NCBI RefSeq assembly: GCF_900187885.1
Contig: NZ_FYEK01000022.1
Span: forward strand, 111,265 to 175,264
Source of the DNA: Thermoflexus hugenholtzii JAD2
Lineage (GTDB): Bacteria > Chloroflexota > Anaerolineae > Thermoflexales > Thermoflexaceae
Length of the DNA: 64,000 bases
Direction: 5' to 3'
In this document: piece after piece, positions 8,164-15,701 of the stretch
Layout: every line of letters starts with the position of its first letter
Position numbering within the stretch: the first letter of the stretch is position 1
Position numbers and translations under genes: made by a program
Notes under the pieces: model-generated
Told to the model about the DNA's origin: nothing
The model's input: only the letters and a program-made list of their open reading frames with translations
Database searches by the model: none

Positions 8164-8862
8164 CTACCCCAGGCGCATGCGCCGGAAGGCCTCGGCGTAA
8201 CGCAGGCCGACGGCGCGCCCCTCCTCGGCCGCCCAGGCCTGCAACATGGGGCCGGGGTCCCAATCCCCGATCTGGGAGCGGTGGCAGCGCAGGGCTTCAA
8301 TCTTGATCTCCAAGGTCTCCTCGATGTCGATCCACAGGTTGGGCTGGGCGGCCCCGTAGATGTAGACCTCCTGCACCCGATGGGGCGGCAGGCCCAGCTC
8401 GGGGAAGACCAGCGGCATCCCGGCGGCCGGGAAGACCGCCTCCAAGGCCGCCTGCGCCGCGGCGCGGTGATCCGGATGGTTGATGTAGTCCTCTCCGTAG
8501 AAATAAACCGAAGGATCTCCGCAGACCAGAACCTGGGGGCGGAAGCGGCGGATCTCTCGCACCAGCTCCCGCCGCAGCTCCAGCGTCGGCTGCAGCAGGC
8601 CATCCGGGTGACGAAGGAAGATCACCTCCTCCAGGCCCAGGACGCGGGCCGCTGCTCGTTGTTCCTCCTCCCGGATGCGCGCCACCTCCTCCCGGGAGCG
8701 GCCCGCTTCCTCCGTCCCGGCGTCGCCGCTGGTGCACAGCACCAGGGCGATCCGACATCCCCGACGGGCCCACTTGGCCAGCGTGCCCGCGCAGGTGAAC
8801 TCCACATCATCGGGATGCGCCGCCACCACCAGCGCACGCTCCGGCGTCGCCGGCTCCTCCAT
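8164..8862 (-). CDS. PIG-L/LmbE-family deacetylase
   Basis: A 232-residue cytoplasmic protein of the LmbE fold, a zinc-dependent N-acetylglucosaminyl deacetylase family. AHPDDVEF near residue 16 supplies the first metal ligands and catalytic Asp, and INHPDHRAA near residue 130 the third ligand. The start at 8862 is preceded by AGGAGGG; the frame is open further upstream but lacks a better site. It is convergent with the protease gene, leaving only 24 bases between stops. Family substrates include GlcNAc-inositol (mycothiol), GlcNAc-malate (bacillithiol) and lipid-linked GlcNAc; which applies here is not visible. Confidence 0.88.
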   Translation of the reverse strand: MEEPATPERALVVAAHPDDVEFTCAGTLAKWARRGCRIALVLCTSGDAGTEEAGRSREEVARIREEEQRAAARVLGLEEVIFLRHPDGLLQPTLELRRELVREIRRFRPQVLVCGDPSVYFYGEDYINHPDHRAAAQAALEAVFPAAGMPLVFPELGLPPHRVQEVYIYGAAQPNLWIDIEETLEIKIEALRCHRSQIGDWDPGPMLQAWAAEEGRAVGLRYAEAFRRMRLG

Positions 8863-9170
8863 AGATCCCTCCTGAAGACCACGGGTTCGAGCGAGCCTGA
8901 AGGCGCCCGCTTCCTTCAAGAGCCCGACTATACCCCGTTCCTCCACGCGGCGAAAGACCCCTCTCCGGCGATCTCCCTCGATCTACCCAAGATCTATTCA
9001 TTGACGACTATCGATTTATCGAAATTCGTAGATGAATAATGTTCACCGAAATCTCACGGAACCTACACGTTTTCTTAACGCATGGGAGGGCAGGTATAGA
9101 GTAAAATCCCGCTCGTGGGAGGGCTGGTCTGGCCTTTCCCGGATCATCCTGTATCCGGAGGCGGGAGGAG
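8863..9170. promoter_or_regulatory. Divergent intergenic region with weak promoter signals
   Basis: 308 bases between the PIG-L gene (minus) and kamA (plus), with no gene. On the minus strand TATAGT (complement of 8927-8932) could be the -10 for the deacetylase gene. On the plus strand TTGACG lies at 9001-9006, and TATAGA and TAAAAT lie at 9095-9100 and 9102-9107, but none are spaced as a clean promoter. A small dyad, TCGAT-TT-ATCGA, lies around 9011-9022. The region is locally AT-rich, as expected for control sequences. Confidence 0.4.
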
Positions 9171-10538
9171 ATGGAGGAGCGGAAGCGCCTGGAGGAGGAG
9201 CCCCCTGGTGGGAAGCGGCGCAGCCCGCGGGCGCCGATCTGGCGGGATGTGCCCGATGCGCTCTGGGATGACTGGCGCTGGCAGCTCACTCATCGCTTGA
9301 ACTCGGTAGAACAGCTCAAGCAGATCATCCGGCTCACCCCGGAAGAGGAGGCCGGTGCGGCGGCCACCCACCGGTTCCGCATGGACATCACTCCCTATTT
9401 CGCCTCCCTGATCGACCCGGAGGACCCGAACTGCCCCATCCGGCGTCAGGTGATCCCCACAGCCAGGGAGCTGGAGCCGACGCCGGGCCTGATGGCCGAC
9501 TCCCTCGCCGAGGACCAGCACTCCCCAGTCCCCGGGCTGGTCCATCGTTATCCCGACCGGGTCCTGATGTTGGTGACCACCCAGTGCGCCAGCTACTGCC
9601 GGTTCTGCACCCGCAGCCGCATCGTGGGCGATCCCCATGCCAACTTCGGGCGGCGGGATTACGACCGGCAGATCGAATACATCGCCCGCACGCCCCAGAT
9701 CCGGGACGTGCTGCTCTCCGGGGGCGACCCGCTGATCCTCCCCCAGCCGATCCTGGAGGACCTGTTGCGCCGGCTGCGGGAGATCCCCCATGTGGAGATC
9801 ATCCGCATCGGGACGCGGGTGCCCATCTTCCTGCCGCAGCGGATCACCGATGAGCTGGTGGCCATGCTGCGCAAATATCATCCGCTCTGGATGAACATCC
9901 ACGTCAACCATCCCAAGGAGCTCACCCCGGAGGTCACCGAGGCCCTGGCGAAGCTGGCTGACGCGGGCATCCCCCTGGGCAGCCAGACGGTGCTCCTGGC
10001 CGGGGTCAACGACTGCCCTCACATCATCCGCGCCCTGGTCCACGAGCTGGTCAAACGCCGGGTCCGGCCCTATTACCTCTATCAATGCGATCTGGTGGAG
10101 GGGGCCGGGCACTTCCGCACGCCGGTCTCGAAGGGGCTGGAGATCATGGAGGCCCTGCGGGGCCACACCAGCGGCTACGCCATCCCCACGTATGTGATCG
10201 ACCTGCCGGGCGGGGGCGGCAAGGTGCCGGTGATGCCTAACTACCTGCTGGCCATGAACGAGCGCCGGGTGGTGCTGCGCAACTTCGAGGGCTTCATCAG
10301 CACCTACGAGCAGCCCACGGATTACACGCCCCACGACCCGAGCCGGTGCGAGTACTGCCGGAACCAGCGCCCGGAGCCCGGCCAGCGCGGGATCTTCGGG
10401 CTGCTCCAGGGCGACGCCATGACCATCGCCCCAGAGGGCTTCCAGGCGGTGCACCGGCGGCTCCAGACGGGAGGCACCGAAACCATGCCCCTGATCATCG
10501 GGGAGCCCCTCCCGGTCGTCAACGGGGAGGTGCTGTGA
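9171..10538 (+). CDS. kamA: Lysine 2,3-aminomutase (radical SAM, PLP-dependent)
   Basis: A 455-residue cytoplasmic enzyme that interconverts L-lysine and beta-lysine. The radical-SAM cluster motif is C139-A-S-Y-C143-R-F-C146. SGGDP near residue 183 is the SAM-binding loop, and Lys351 in PGGGGK is the expected PLP lysine. Asp307 (QCDLVEG) and Asp344 (YVIDLPGG) correspond to the two aspartates that hold the substrate epsilon-amino group in clostridial lysine 2,3-aminomutase; glutamate mutases lack them, so lysine is the favoured substrate. The N-terminus (DVPDALWDDWRWQL) also fits the family. A late C393xxC396 pair may bind zinc. Good ribosome-binding site GGAGGAG. Its stop overlaps the first ATP-grasp gene by one base (TGATG), placing beta-lysine production in that operon. 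Confidence 0.93.
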   Translation: MEERKRLEEEPPGGKRRSPRAPIWRDVPDALWDDWRWQLTHRLNSVEQLKQIIRLTPEEEAGAAATHRFRMDITPYFASLIDPEDPNCPIRRQVIPTARELEPTPGLMADSLAEDQHSPVPGLVHRYPDRVLMLVTTQCASYCRFCTRSRIVGDPHANFGRRDYDRQIEYIARTPQIRDVLLSGGDPLILPQPILEDLLRRLREIPHVEIIRIGTRVPIFLPQRITDELVAMLRKYHPLWMNIHVNHPKELTPEVTEALAKLADAGIPLGSQTVLLAGVNDCPHIIRALVHELVKRRVRPYYLYQCDLVEGAGHFRTPVSKGLEIMEALRGHTSGYAIPTYVIDLPGGGGKVPVMPNYLLAMNERRVVLRNFEGFISTYEQPTDYTPHDPSRCEYCRNQRPEPGQRGIFGLLQGDAMTIAPEGFQAVHRRLQTGGTETMPLIIGEPLPVVNGEVL

Positions 10539-11641
10539 TGCGCGTGGCGGTCCTGGCCAACCTCAAGCGGAACGCCCCGAAGGGGCCGGACGATCCGCCG
10601 GACGCCTGGGCGGAGCTGGACTCGGAGGAGACGGTGGAGGGGATCGCCCGGGCCCTGGAGGCCGCGGGCCACACCACGGCCATCTTCGAGGGCAACCTGG
10701 AGCTCCCGGAGGCCCTCCGTCGGTTCCGGCCGGACATCTGCTTTAACATCTGCGAGGGCTACTGGGGGGATTCCCGGGAGGCCCACATCCCGGCCATGCT
10801 GGAGATGATGCGCATCCCCTACACGGGCTCCCGGGTCCTGGCCCTGGCCATCTCCCTGGACAAGGCGATGACCAAGCGGGTGTGGGCTGCGGAGGGCCTG
10901 CCCACGCCGCCCTTCCAGGTCTTCCGTCGCCCCGATGAGCCCCTGGATCCCCGCCTCTCCTTCCCGCTCTTCGTCAAGCCGAACCGGGAGGGGAGCGGGA
11001 TGGGGATCTCGGCGAAGTCGGTGGTGACGACCGAGGCGGAGTTGCGGGAGCAGGTGGCCTACATCCTGCGGACCTACCGGCAGGAGGCCCTGGTGGAGGC
11101 CTTCATTGACGGCCCGGAGCTCACCGTAGGCCTCATCGGGAACGTGGAGGGGGATGCGGCGTGGCTCCGGCCTCCGGGAGGATGGGCCACCGAGGAGGGA
11201 CTGGACCTGGGGGGCGTTCACGTCTTCCCGCCGATGATGGTGGATCTCAGCGTATGCCCTCCGGATCAGCGGGGGCTTTACACGTCGTACATCAAATCCG
11301 AGATGCCCCTGGGACCCCGCTATCTTTGCCCGGCGCCGCTGGACCGGGCGCTGCTACGTGAGGCCCAGCGGCTGGCTTTCGAGGCCTTCCGGGCCATCGG
11401 GGCCTGCGACATGAGTCGGGTGGACATGCGGATCGACGCGGCCACGGGGCGGATCTATTTGCTGGAGATCAACACGCTGCCCGGGCTGAACCCGCATTAC
11501 AGCGACATGGTGCTCAACGCCCGGGCCGATGGGATGTCTTACGAGCTCCTGATCCTTCGGATCCTGGAGGCGGCCTGCCGTCGCTACGGCCTGTCCCCGA
11601 AGCCGGTGGTCCCCACGGCCGTGGCGGCGGGCGCGGCGTGA
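10538..11641 (+). CDS. D-Ala-D-Ala-ligase-like ATP-grasp enzyme 1
   Basis: A 367-residue carboxylate-amine ligase. Motifs in order: ICEGYWGDSREAHIP (N-terminal domain substrate loop), PYTGSRVLALAISLDKAM, FVKPNREGSGMGI (ATP-grasp lysine and flexible loop), VEAFIDGPELTVG, SRVDMRID and YLLEINTLPGLNP (magnesium and ATP ligands). All key ATP-grasp residues look intact. It differs from true Ddl by a longer loop between the ELTVG strand and the C-terminal core and by lacking the AKY element in standard form. Start ATG 10538 follows GGGGAGG and overlaps the kamA stop. It is more distant from the other two ligases of the operon than they are from each other, suggesting a different substrate. No murF or other peptidoglycan gene is adjacent, so a role in cell-wall D-Ala-D-Ala is unlikely. 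Confidence 0.85.
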   Translation: MRVAVLANLKRNAPKGPDDPPDAWAELDSEETVEGIARALEAAGHTTAIFEGNLELPEALRRFRPDICFNICEGYWGDSREAHIPAMLEMMRIPYTGSRVLALAISLDKAMTKRVWAAEGLPTPPFQVFRRPDEPLDPRLSFPLFVKPNREGSGMGISAKSVVTTEAELREQVAYILRTYRQEALVEAFIDGPELTVGLIGNVEGDAAWLRPPGGWATEEGLDLGGVHVFPPMMVDLSVCPPDQRGLYTSYIKSEMPLGPRYLCPAPLDRALLREAQRLAFEAFRAIGACDMSRVDMRIDAATGRIYLLEINTLPGLNPHYSDMVLNARADGMSYELLILRILEAACRRYGLSPKPVVPTAVAAGAA

Positions 11642-11665
11642 ATCCGCCGGTTAAGGGAGCGACCA

Positions 11666-12763
11666 ATGCGCCGTCGTTCGACCATGCCGGGTCGCGTGCT
11701 GATCCTGTATAGCGTGGTGGAGCGGCTCCCGCGGGGGGAGCCTCGCGATGGGATCGCGGACGAGGAGGTGCTTTGGACGGCGCAGGCGATGGCGGAGGCC
11801 CTCGCCGAGCGCGGATGGCCCGTGGAGGCGCGGGGGATCCGGGACCTGGAGTCCCTTCACCGGGCGCTGGATTCCTTCGATCCCCGGGAAACCCTGGTGA
11901 TCAACCTGTGCGAGACCCTGGAAGGCCGCCCCCAGGGGGAGGCGGCCGTGCCGGTGGCCCTGGAGGCCCGGGGTTTCGTTTACACCGGATCCTCAGGGGC
12001 GACGCTTTCCCTCTGTCTGGACAAGGCGCGGGCGAAGGCCCGCCTGCGGGCGGCCGGCCTGCCGACGCCCCCGGCTCAGGTGTTCCACACCCCCGACGAG
12101 CCCCTCCGGATCCCCCTCCCGGCCATCGTGAAGCCCCTGATGGAGGACGCCAGCCACGGGATCGATCGGGAGGCGGTGGTGACGGAGGAGGGGACCTTGC
12201 GGGCGCGGGTGGCGTACGTCCTGGGGGTCTACCGCCAGCCTGCCCTGGTGGAAACCTTCATCGACGGGCGGGAGTTCAACGTGGCCCTGTGGGGCGGGCG
12301 GAACCTCGAGGTCCTCCCCCTGGCGGAGGTGGATTACTCCCGCATCCCCAACCCCCTTTGGCGGGTGTGCACCTATGCCGCCAAGTGGCTGCCGGGCTCG
12401 GAGGAATACGAGCTGACCCCCGTGCGCTGTCCGGCGGAGCTGGAGGAGGAACGGGCGGCCCGGGTGCGGGAGGCGGCCCTGCGGGCCTTCCGGGCGGTCC
12501 GCTGTCGGGATTACGCCCGGGTGGACATCCGGCTGCAGGGGGAGACGCCGTATGTGCTGGAGGTCAACCCGAACCCCAGCCTGGCGCCGAACAGCGGCTT
12601 CGTGAACGCCGCGCGGGCGGCGGGCTACTCCTACGGCATGCTGGCCGAGCGGTTGATCCGCCTGGCGTGGGAGCGGCGCGCCCGCCGACGGGAGGCGCCG
12701 CAACTTCATCCTGTCCCGATGGGAGCGATCGATGTCGCTTATTCGCTGGCCCCGAGCGGATGA
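11666..12763 (+). CDS. D-Ala-D-Ala-ligase-like ATP-grasp enzyme 2
   Basis: A 365-residue paralogue of the ligase at 13277-14344. Motifs: LVINLCETLEGRPQGEAAVP, FVYTGSSGATLSLCLDKA, AIVKPLMEDASHGI, VETFIDGREFNVALWG, AAKWLPGSEEYELTP (AKY-like element), RVDIRLQ and YVLEVNPNPSLAPN. The catalytic ATP-grasp set (Lys, Asp, Glu, Asn) is present. AAGGGAG precedes the ATG at 11666; ATG 11684 is a second choice. The last 32 bases overlap the GNAT gene in another frame. The acceptor substrate is unknown; beta-lysine from KamA is the natural candidate. Confidence 0.85.
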   Translation: MRRRSTMPGRVLILYSVVERLPRGEPRDGIADEEVLWTAQAMAEALAERGWPVEARGIRDLESLHRALDSFDPRETLVINLCETLEGRPQGEAAVPVALEARGFVYTGSSGATLSLCLDKARAKARLRAAGLPTPPAQVFHTPDEPLRIPLPAIVKPLMEDASHGIDREAVVTEEGTLRARVAYVLGVYRQPALVETFIDGREFNVALWGGRNLEVLPLAEVDYSRIPNPLWRVCTYAAKWLPGSEEYELTPVRCPAELEEERAARVREAALRAFRAVRCRDYARVDIRLQGETPYVLEVNPNPSLAPNSGFVNAARAAGYSYGMLAERLIRLAWERRARRREAPQLHPVPMGAIDVAYSLAPSG

Positions 12764-13301
12764 GGAGGCGGCCATCCGGGCGTTGGCCGAGCGGTGTGGG
12801 GTGTTCCGGCCGGAGGAAATCGAGACGTTAATCGAGATCTTTCGGGAAGCCTGCCGCAGAGGCTTCGAGGAGAGCGGTTATCACTTCCGGGTGTGGGCGG
12901 AGGAGCGGGACGGTGAGATCCGGGGGCTGATCTGCTACGGGCGGCGGCCCCTCACCCGCTGGTCCTGGGATCTCTACTGGCTGCTGGTGGACCCCTCGGC
13001 CCAGCGGCGGGGGATCGGGACGGCTCTGCTGCGCGCGATGGAGGCGCACGTGGGGCGGGAGGGCGGGCGGTGGATCCTGGTGGAGACGGCGACCACCCCG
13101 GCCTATGCGCCGGCCCGTTGTTTCTATGAGCGGCATGGGTTCCGGCTCCTCGCGGTGGTGGAGGATTTCTACGAGGCCGGCGAGGGGCTGGCCCTGTATC
13201 TGAAGGGTCTGGGGCCTTCGTCGGAGGCGAGCGCGCCGGCGGCGGAGGCGAGGACCCGGTCTCCGGAGGAGGGAGGATGTCCCGGCGTCCATGGAGCCTG
13301 A
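12732..13301 (+). CDS. GNAT-family N-acyltransferase of the kamA operon
   Basis: A 189-residue GNAT protein. The acetyl-CoA loop is visible as VDPSAQRRGIGTALLRAME near residue 95, and the C-terminal YERHGFRLLAVVEDFYEAG is the usual beta6-beta7 region. It overlaps the ligase before it by 32 bases and the ligase after it by 25 bases, so the three are tightly coupled. GGGAG precedes the ATG at 12732. In archaea and some bacteria a lysine 2,3-aminomutase works with a GNAT (AblB) to make the osmolyte N-epsilon-acetyl-beta-lysine, but AblB is longer (about 270 residues). Here the enzyme may instead acylate a ligase product. Confidence 0.82.
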   Translation: MSLIRWPRADEEAAIRALAERCGVFRPEEIETLIEIFREACRRGFEESGYHFRVWAEERDGEIRGLICYGRRPLTRWSWDLYWLLVDPSAQRRGIGTALLRAMEAHVGREGGRWILVETATTPAYAPARCFYERHGFRLLAVVEDFYEAGEGLALYLKGLGPSSEASAPAAEARTRSPEEGGCPGVHGA

Positions 13302-14344
13302 GGACCGTGCGTCAGGTGATCCTGCTCTACAACATGGATGGCGCATGGCCTCCGGAAGATCAGGAGTATGCCCGGGAGTGCGCGCGTAGAATGCAGGAGG
13401 GGATGGAAGCCCATGGCCTCACCGTCCGTCCCGTCGAGGTCCGTCGGGATGTGCGGGGCGCGTTGCAGGGCTTTGATCCCGAGGAGTGGGTGGTGTTCAA
13501 CTGGTGCGAGGCCTTAGAGGGGGATCCCTATGGGGAGCCCCGGGTGGCCCGCGCCCTGGAGGCGCAGGGCTTCTTGTATACGGGGTCCGGCCCATGGGCG
13601 CTGACCGTGGCAGGCAACAAGGCCCTGATGAAGGCTTTCCTCACGCTGAACGGGATCCCGACGCCGGCCTGGCGGGTGTGTCATCGGCTGGCGGACCTGG
13701 AGGGGTGGGAGGTCTTTCCGGCCATCGTCAAGCCGGCGCGGGAGCACGGCAGCATCGGGATCACCCCGGAGGCGGTGGCCTCATCTCCCCGGGCGCTGCG
13801 GGAGCGGGTGGAGTATGTGCTGGAGGTCCTCCGGCAGCCGGCCCTGGTGGAAGCCTTTATCCCGGGTCGGGAGCTGAACGTCAGCCTGTGGGGGAACGGG
13901 GATCCGGAGCCGTTGCCGATCTCGGAGATCCATTTCGACGGCCTGTCCGGGGAGGAGCGGATCGTCGATCAGTCCGCCAAGTGGGATCGGGGGAGCGAGC
14001 GGTATCGACGGACGGTTCCGGTGGTGCCGGCGCCGCTGGACGAGCGGACGGAGGCGGAGGTGGTGCACGTGGCGGCCCTGGCGTATCGGGCGTTGCGGGT
14101 GCGGGATTACGGTCGGGTGGACATCCGGCTGGCGCCGGATGGGACGCCTTATGTGATCGATGTGAACCCGAATCCGGATCTATCGCCGGATGCAGGGTTT
14201 GTGCGGTCGGCGGCGGCGGCGGGGTATGACTACGGGCGGATGGCGGTGCATATCTTGCGCATCGCCCTGGCCCGGCGCCGCCGGCGGGCCCCGGTCTCCG
14301 TCTCCCCCCCCCTTCGCCCGCCTGGGGATGGGGTGAGGACATGA
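13277..14344 (+). CDS. D-Ala-D-Ala-ligase-like ATP-grasp enzyme 3
   Basis: A 355-residue ATP-grasp ligase closely related to the one at 11666-12763. Motifs: VVFNWCEALEGDPYGEP, FLYTGSGPWALTVAGNKALM, AIVKPAREHGSIGI, VEAFIPGRELNVSLWG, QSAKWDRGSERYRR, RVDIRLAPDGTPYVID and VNPNPDLSPDAG. The last motif reads VIDVNPNP where the previous ligase has VLEVNPNP, so a usual metal-binding Glu is Asp. The start at 13277 overlaps the GNAT gene and is preceded by AGGAGGG at tight spacing; GTG 13307 is an alternative. It is the last gene before a strong hairpin terminator. Confidence 0.83.
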   Translation: MSRRPWSLRTVRQVILLYNMDGAWPPEDQEYARECARRMQEGMEAHGLTVRPVEVRRDVRGALQGFDPEEWVVFNWCEALEGDPYGEPRVARALEAQGFLYTGSGPWALTVAGNKALMKAFLTLNGIPTPAWRVCHRLADLEGWEVFPAIVKPAREHGSIGITPEAVASSPRALRERVEYVLEVLRQPALVEAFIPGRELNVSLWGNGDPEPLPISEIHFDGLSGEERIVDQSAKWDRGSERYRRTVPVVPAPLDERTEAEVVHVAALAYRALRVRDYGRVDIRLAPDGTPYVIDVNPNPDLSPDAGFVRSAAAAGYDYGRMAVHILRIALARRRRRAPVSVSPPLRPPGDGVRT

Positions 14345-14380
14345 GACTCGAGTGGGTGGATGCGGATCCTCAAGCCTCGC

Positions 14381-14423
14381 CCTTGGGGGACTGGAGAAAT
14401 CTCCAGTCCCCCAAGGTTTCTTT
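14381..14423 (+). terminator. Perfect 17-bp hairpin terminator after the kamA operon
   Basis: Arms 14381-14397 and 14400-14416 are exact inverted repeats (CCTTGGGGGACTGGAGA and its complement) separated by only two bases, and are followed by TTTCTTT. It lies 36 bases after the last ligase and directly in front of the next promoter, so it separates the two transcription units. Confidence 0.85.
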
Positions 14424-14448
14424 AAGAGGGAAACCGCTGGGTTACAAT
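14420..14448 (+). promoter_or_regulatory. Promoter for the Memo-family gene
   Basis: -10 TACAAT at 14443-14448 with a weak -35 CTTTAA/TTTAAG about 16-17 bases upstream, overlapping the T-tract of the terminator. The start codon is about 30 bases downstream of the expected transcription start. Confidence 0.5.
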
Positions 14449-14483
14449 ATCCATCCGGCGATACCATCCTGGGGAGGAGTGCG

Positions 14484-15701
14484 GTGGGCGAGGCGGTGCG
14501 GTATCCGAAGCTGCGGCCGGTGGATCTGCGGCCGATGAACCGGAACGGCCGCTCTTACATCCTGGTCCGGGATCCCCTCCGCCTCTCGGACCAGATGGTC
14601 CTCATCCCCCAACCCCTGGCCCCCGTCCTCGCCCTATGCGATGGCACCCGGGATCTGCGGGCCATCCGGGCCGCCCTGATGGTGCGCTACGGCGTCCGGG
14701 TCGACGAGGAGGCGCTGCGCGCCCTGATCGCCACGCTGGACGAGCTGTATCTCTTGGACAACTCCCGCTTCGCCGAGGCCCAGGCCCGCGCTCTGGAGGA
14801 CTACCGCCGCGCCCCCTTCCGCCCGCCGATGCTCGCCGGAGAGGTTTACCCCGCCGACCCGGAGGACCTGCGCCGGATGATCCGCCGCTTCCACGAAGCG
14901 GCGGCGCCGGACGACCCCGTCTCCGAAGGGCGCGGGCTGCTCAGCCCCCACATCGATTACGCCCGGGGCGGCCGAACCTACGCCCGGGCCTGGGCCCGGG
15001 CCGCCCCCTTCGTCCGGGAGGCGGACCTGGTGATCCTCCTGGGGACGGATCATTACGGGGAGGACGGCGCCATCACCCTGACCCGACAGCATTACGCCAC
15101 GCCCTTCGGGGTGTTGCCCACCGCCCAGCCCATCGTGGACGCCCTGGCCCGGGCCCTGGGGGAGGAGGCCGCCTTCGCCGGCGAGCTCCGCCACCGCGGC
15201 GAGCACTCCATCGAGCTGGCTGCCGTGTGGCTCCATGCGATCCGCGAGGAGAAACCGGTGGAGCTGGTGCCCATCCTGTGCGGCCCCTTCGTCTCCTTCA
15301 TCGAGGGCGATCTCGATCCGATGGACGATCCCCGCATCGCGCGCTTCCTGGAGACCTTGCGGGCGGCCGTCGCCGGACGACGGGCCGTGGTCGTCGCCGC
15401 GGGGGATCTCTCCCACGTGGGCCCGGCCTTCGGAGGGCGTCCGCTGGATCTGCGCGGGCGGGCGCGCCTGAAGGCGGAGGACGAATCCCTCATCGCCCAC
15501 ATGGTCGCCGGGGACGCCGCCGGCTTCTTCGCCCGGATCCGGGAGACTCGCGATCGGAACAACGTCTGTGGGGTCTCCCCCATCTACCTGGCCCTCCGCC
15601 TCCTGGAGCCGACCACCGGGGAGCTAGTGGATTATGAGCTCTGCCCCGCCGATGAGGCAGGGACCTCCGTGGTCTCGATCTGCGGGATCCTCTGGCGATG
15701 A
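14484..15701 (+). CDS. Memo-family protein with an N-terminal PqqD-like domain (AmmeMemoRadiSam protein B type)
   Basis: A 405-residue protein. Residues about 115-405 form the Memo domain, related to class III extradiol dioxygenases: SPHIDYARGG, LGTDHYGEDG, GEHSIELAAVWL and AAGDLSHVGPAF hold the conserved His/Asp positions, and NNVCGVSPIY carries the conserved Cys. Residues about 20-95 (ILVRDPLRLSDQMVLIPQ ... DGTRDLRAIRAAL) resemble a small winged-helix PqqD/RRE-like domain seen in many bacterial Memo proteins. The GTG start at 14484 follows GGGGAGGAG at ideal spacing. Bacterial Memo genes usually accompany AMMECR1 and a radical-SAM gene; neither is adjacent here. It is coupled by ATGA to the membrane glycosyltransferase that follows. 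Its biochemical function is unknown. Confidence 0.85.
   Translation: MGEAVRYPKLRPVDLRPMNRNGRSYILVRDPLRLSDQMVLIPQPLAPVLALCDGTRDLRAIRAALMVRYGVRVDEEALRALIATLDELYLLDNSRFAEAQARALEDYRRAPFRPPMLAGEVYPADPEDLRRMIRRFHEAAAPDDPVSEGRGLLSPHIDYARGGRTYARAWARAAPFVREADLVILLGTDHYGEDGAITLTRQHYATPFGVLPTAQPIVDALARALGEEAAFAGELRHRGEHSIELAAVWLHAIREEKPVELVPILCGPFVSFIEGDLDPMDDPRIARFLETLRAAVAGRRAVVVAAGDLSHVGPAFGGRPLDLRGRARLKAEDESLIAHMVAGDAAGFFARIRETRDRNNVCGVSPIYLALRLLEPTTGELVDYELCPADEAGTSVVSICGILWR

Noticed and set aside
9144..10454. Long open frame (over 400 codons) opposite kamA, and similar long frames opposite the GH63-like, methyltransferase and korA genes
   Set aside because: They lie exactly antisense to well-supported genes, have repetitive Gly/Pro/Arg/His-rich translations and no family motifs. 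This is the usual effect of high third-position GC.
10538..11641. Assignment of the first ATP-grasp gene as the cell-wall D-Ala-D-Ala ligase
   Set aside because: It has no peptidoglycan neighbours, is coupled to kamA, is followed by two further ligases and deviates in the AKY element. It is kept as a Ddl-like ligase of unknown substrate.
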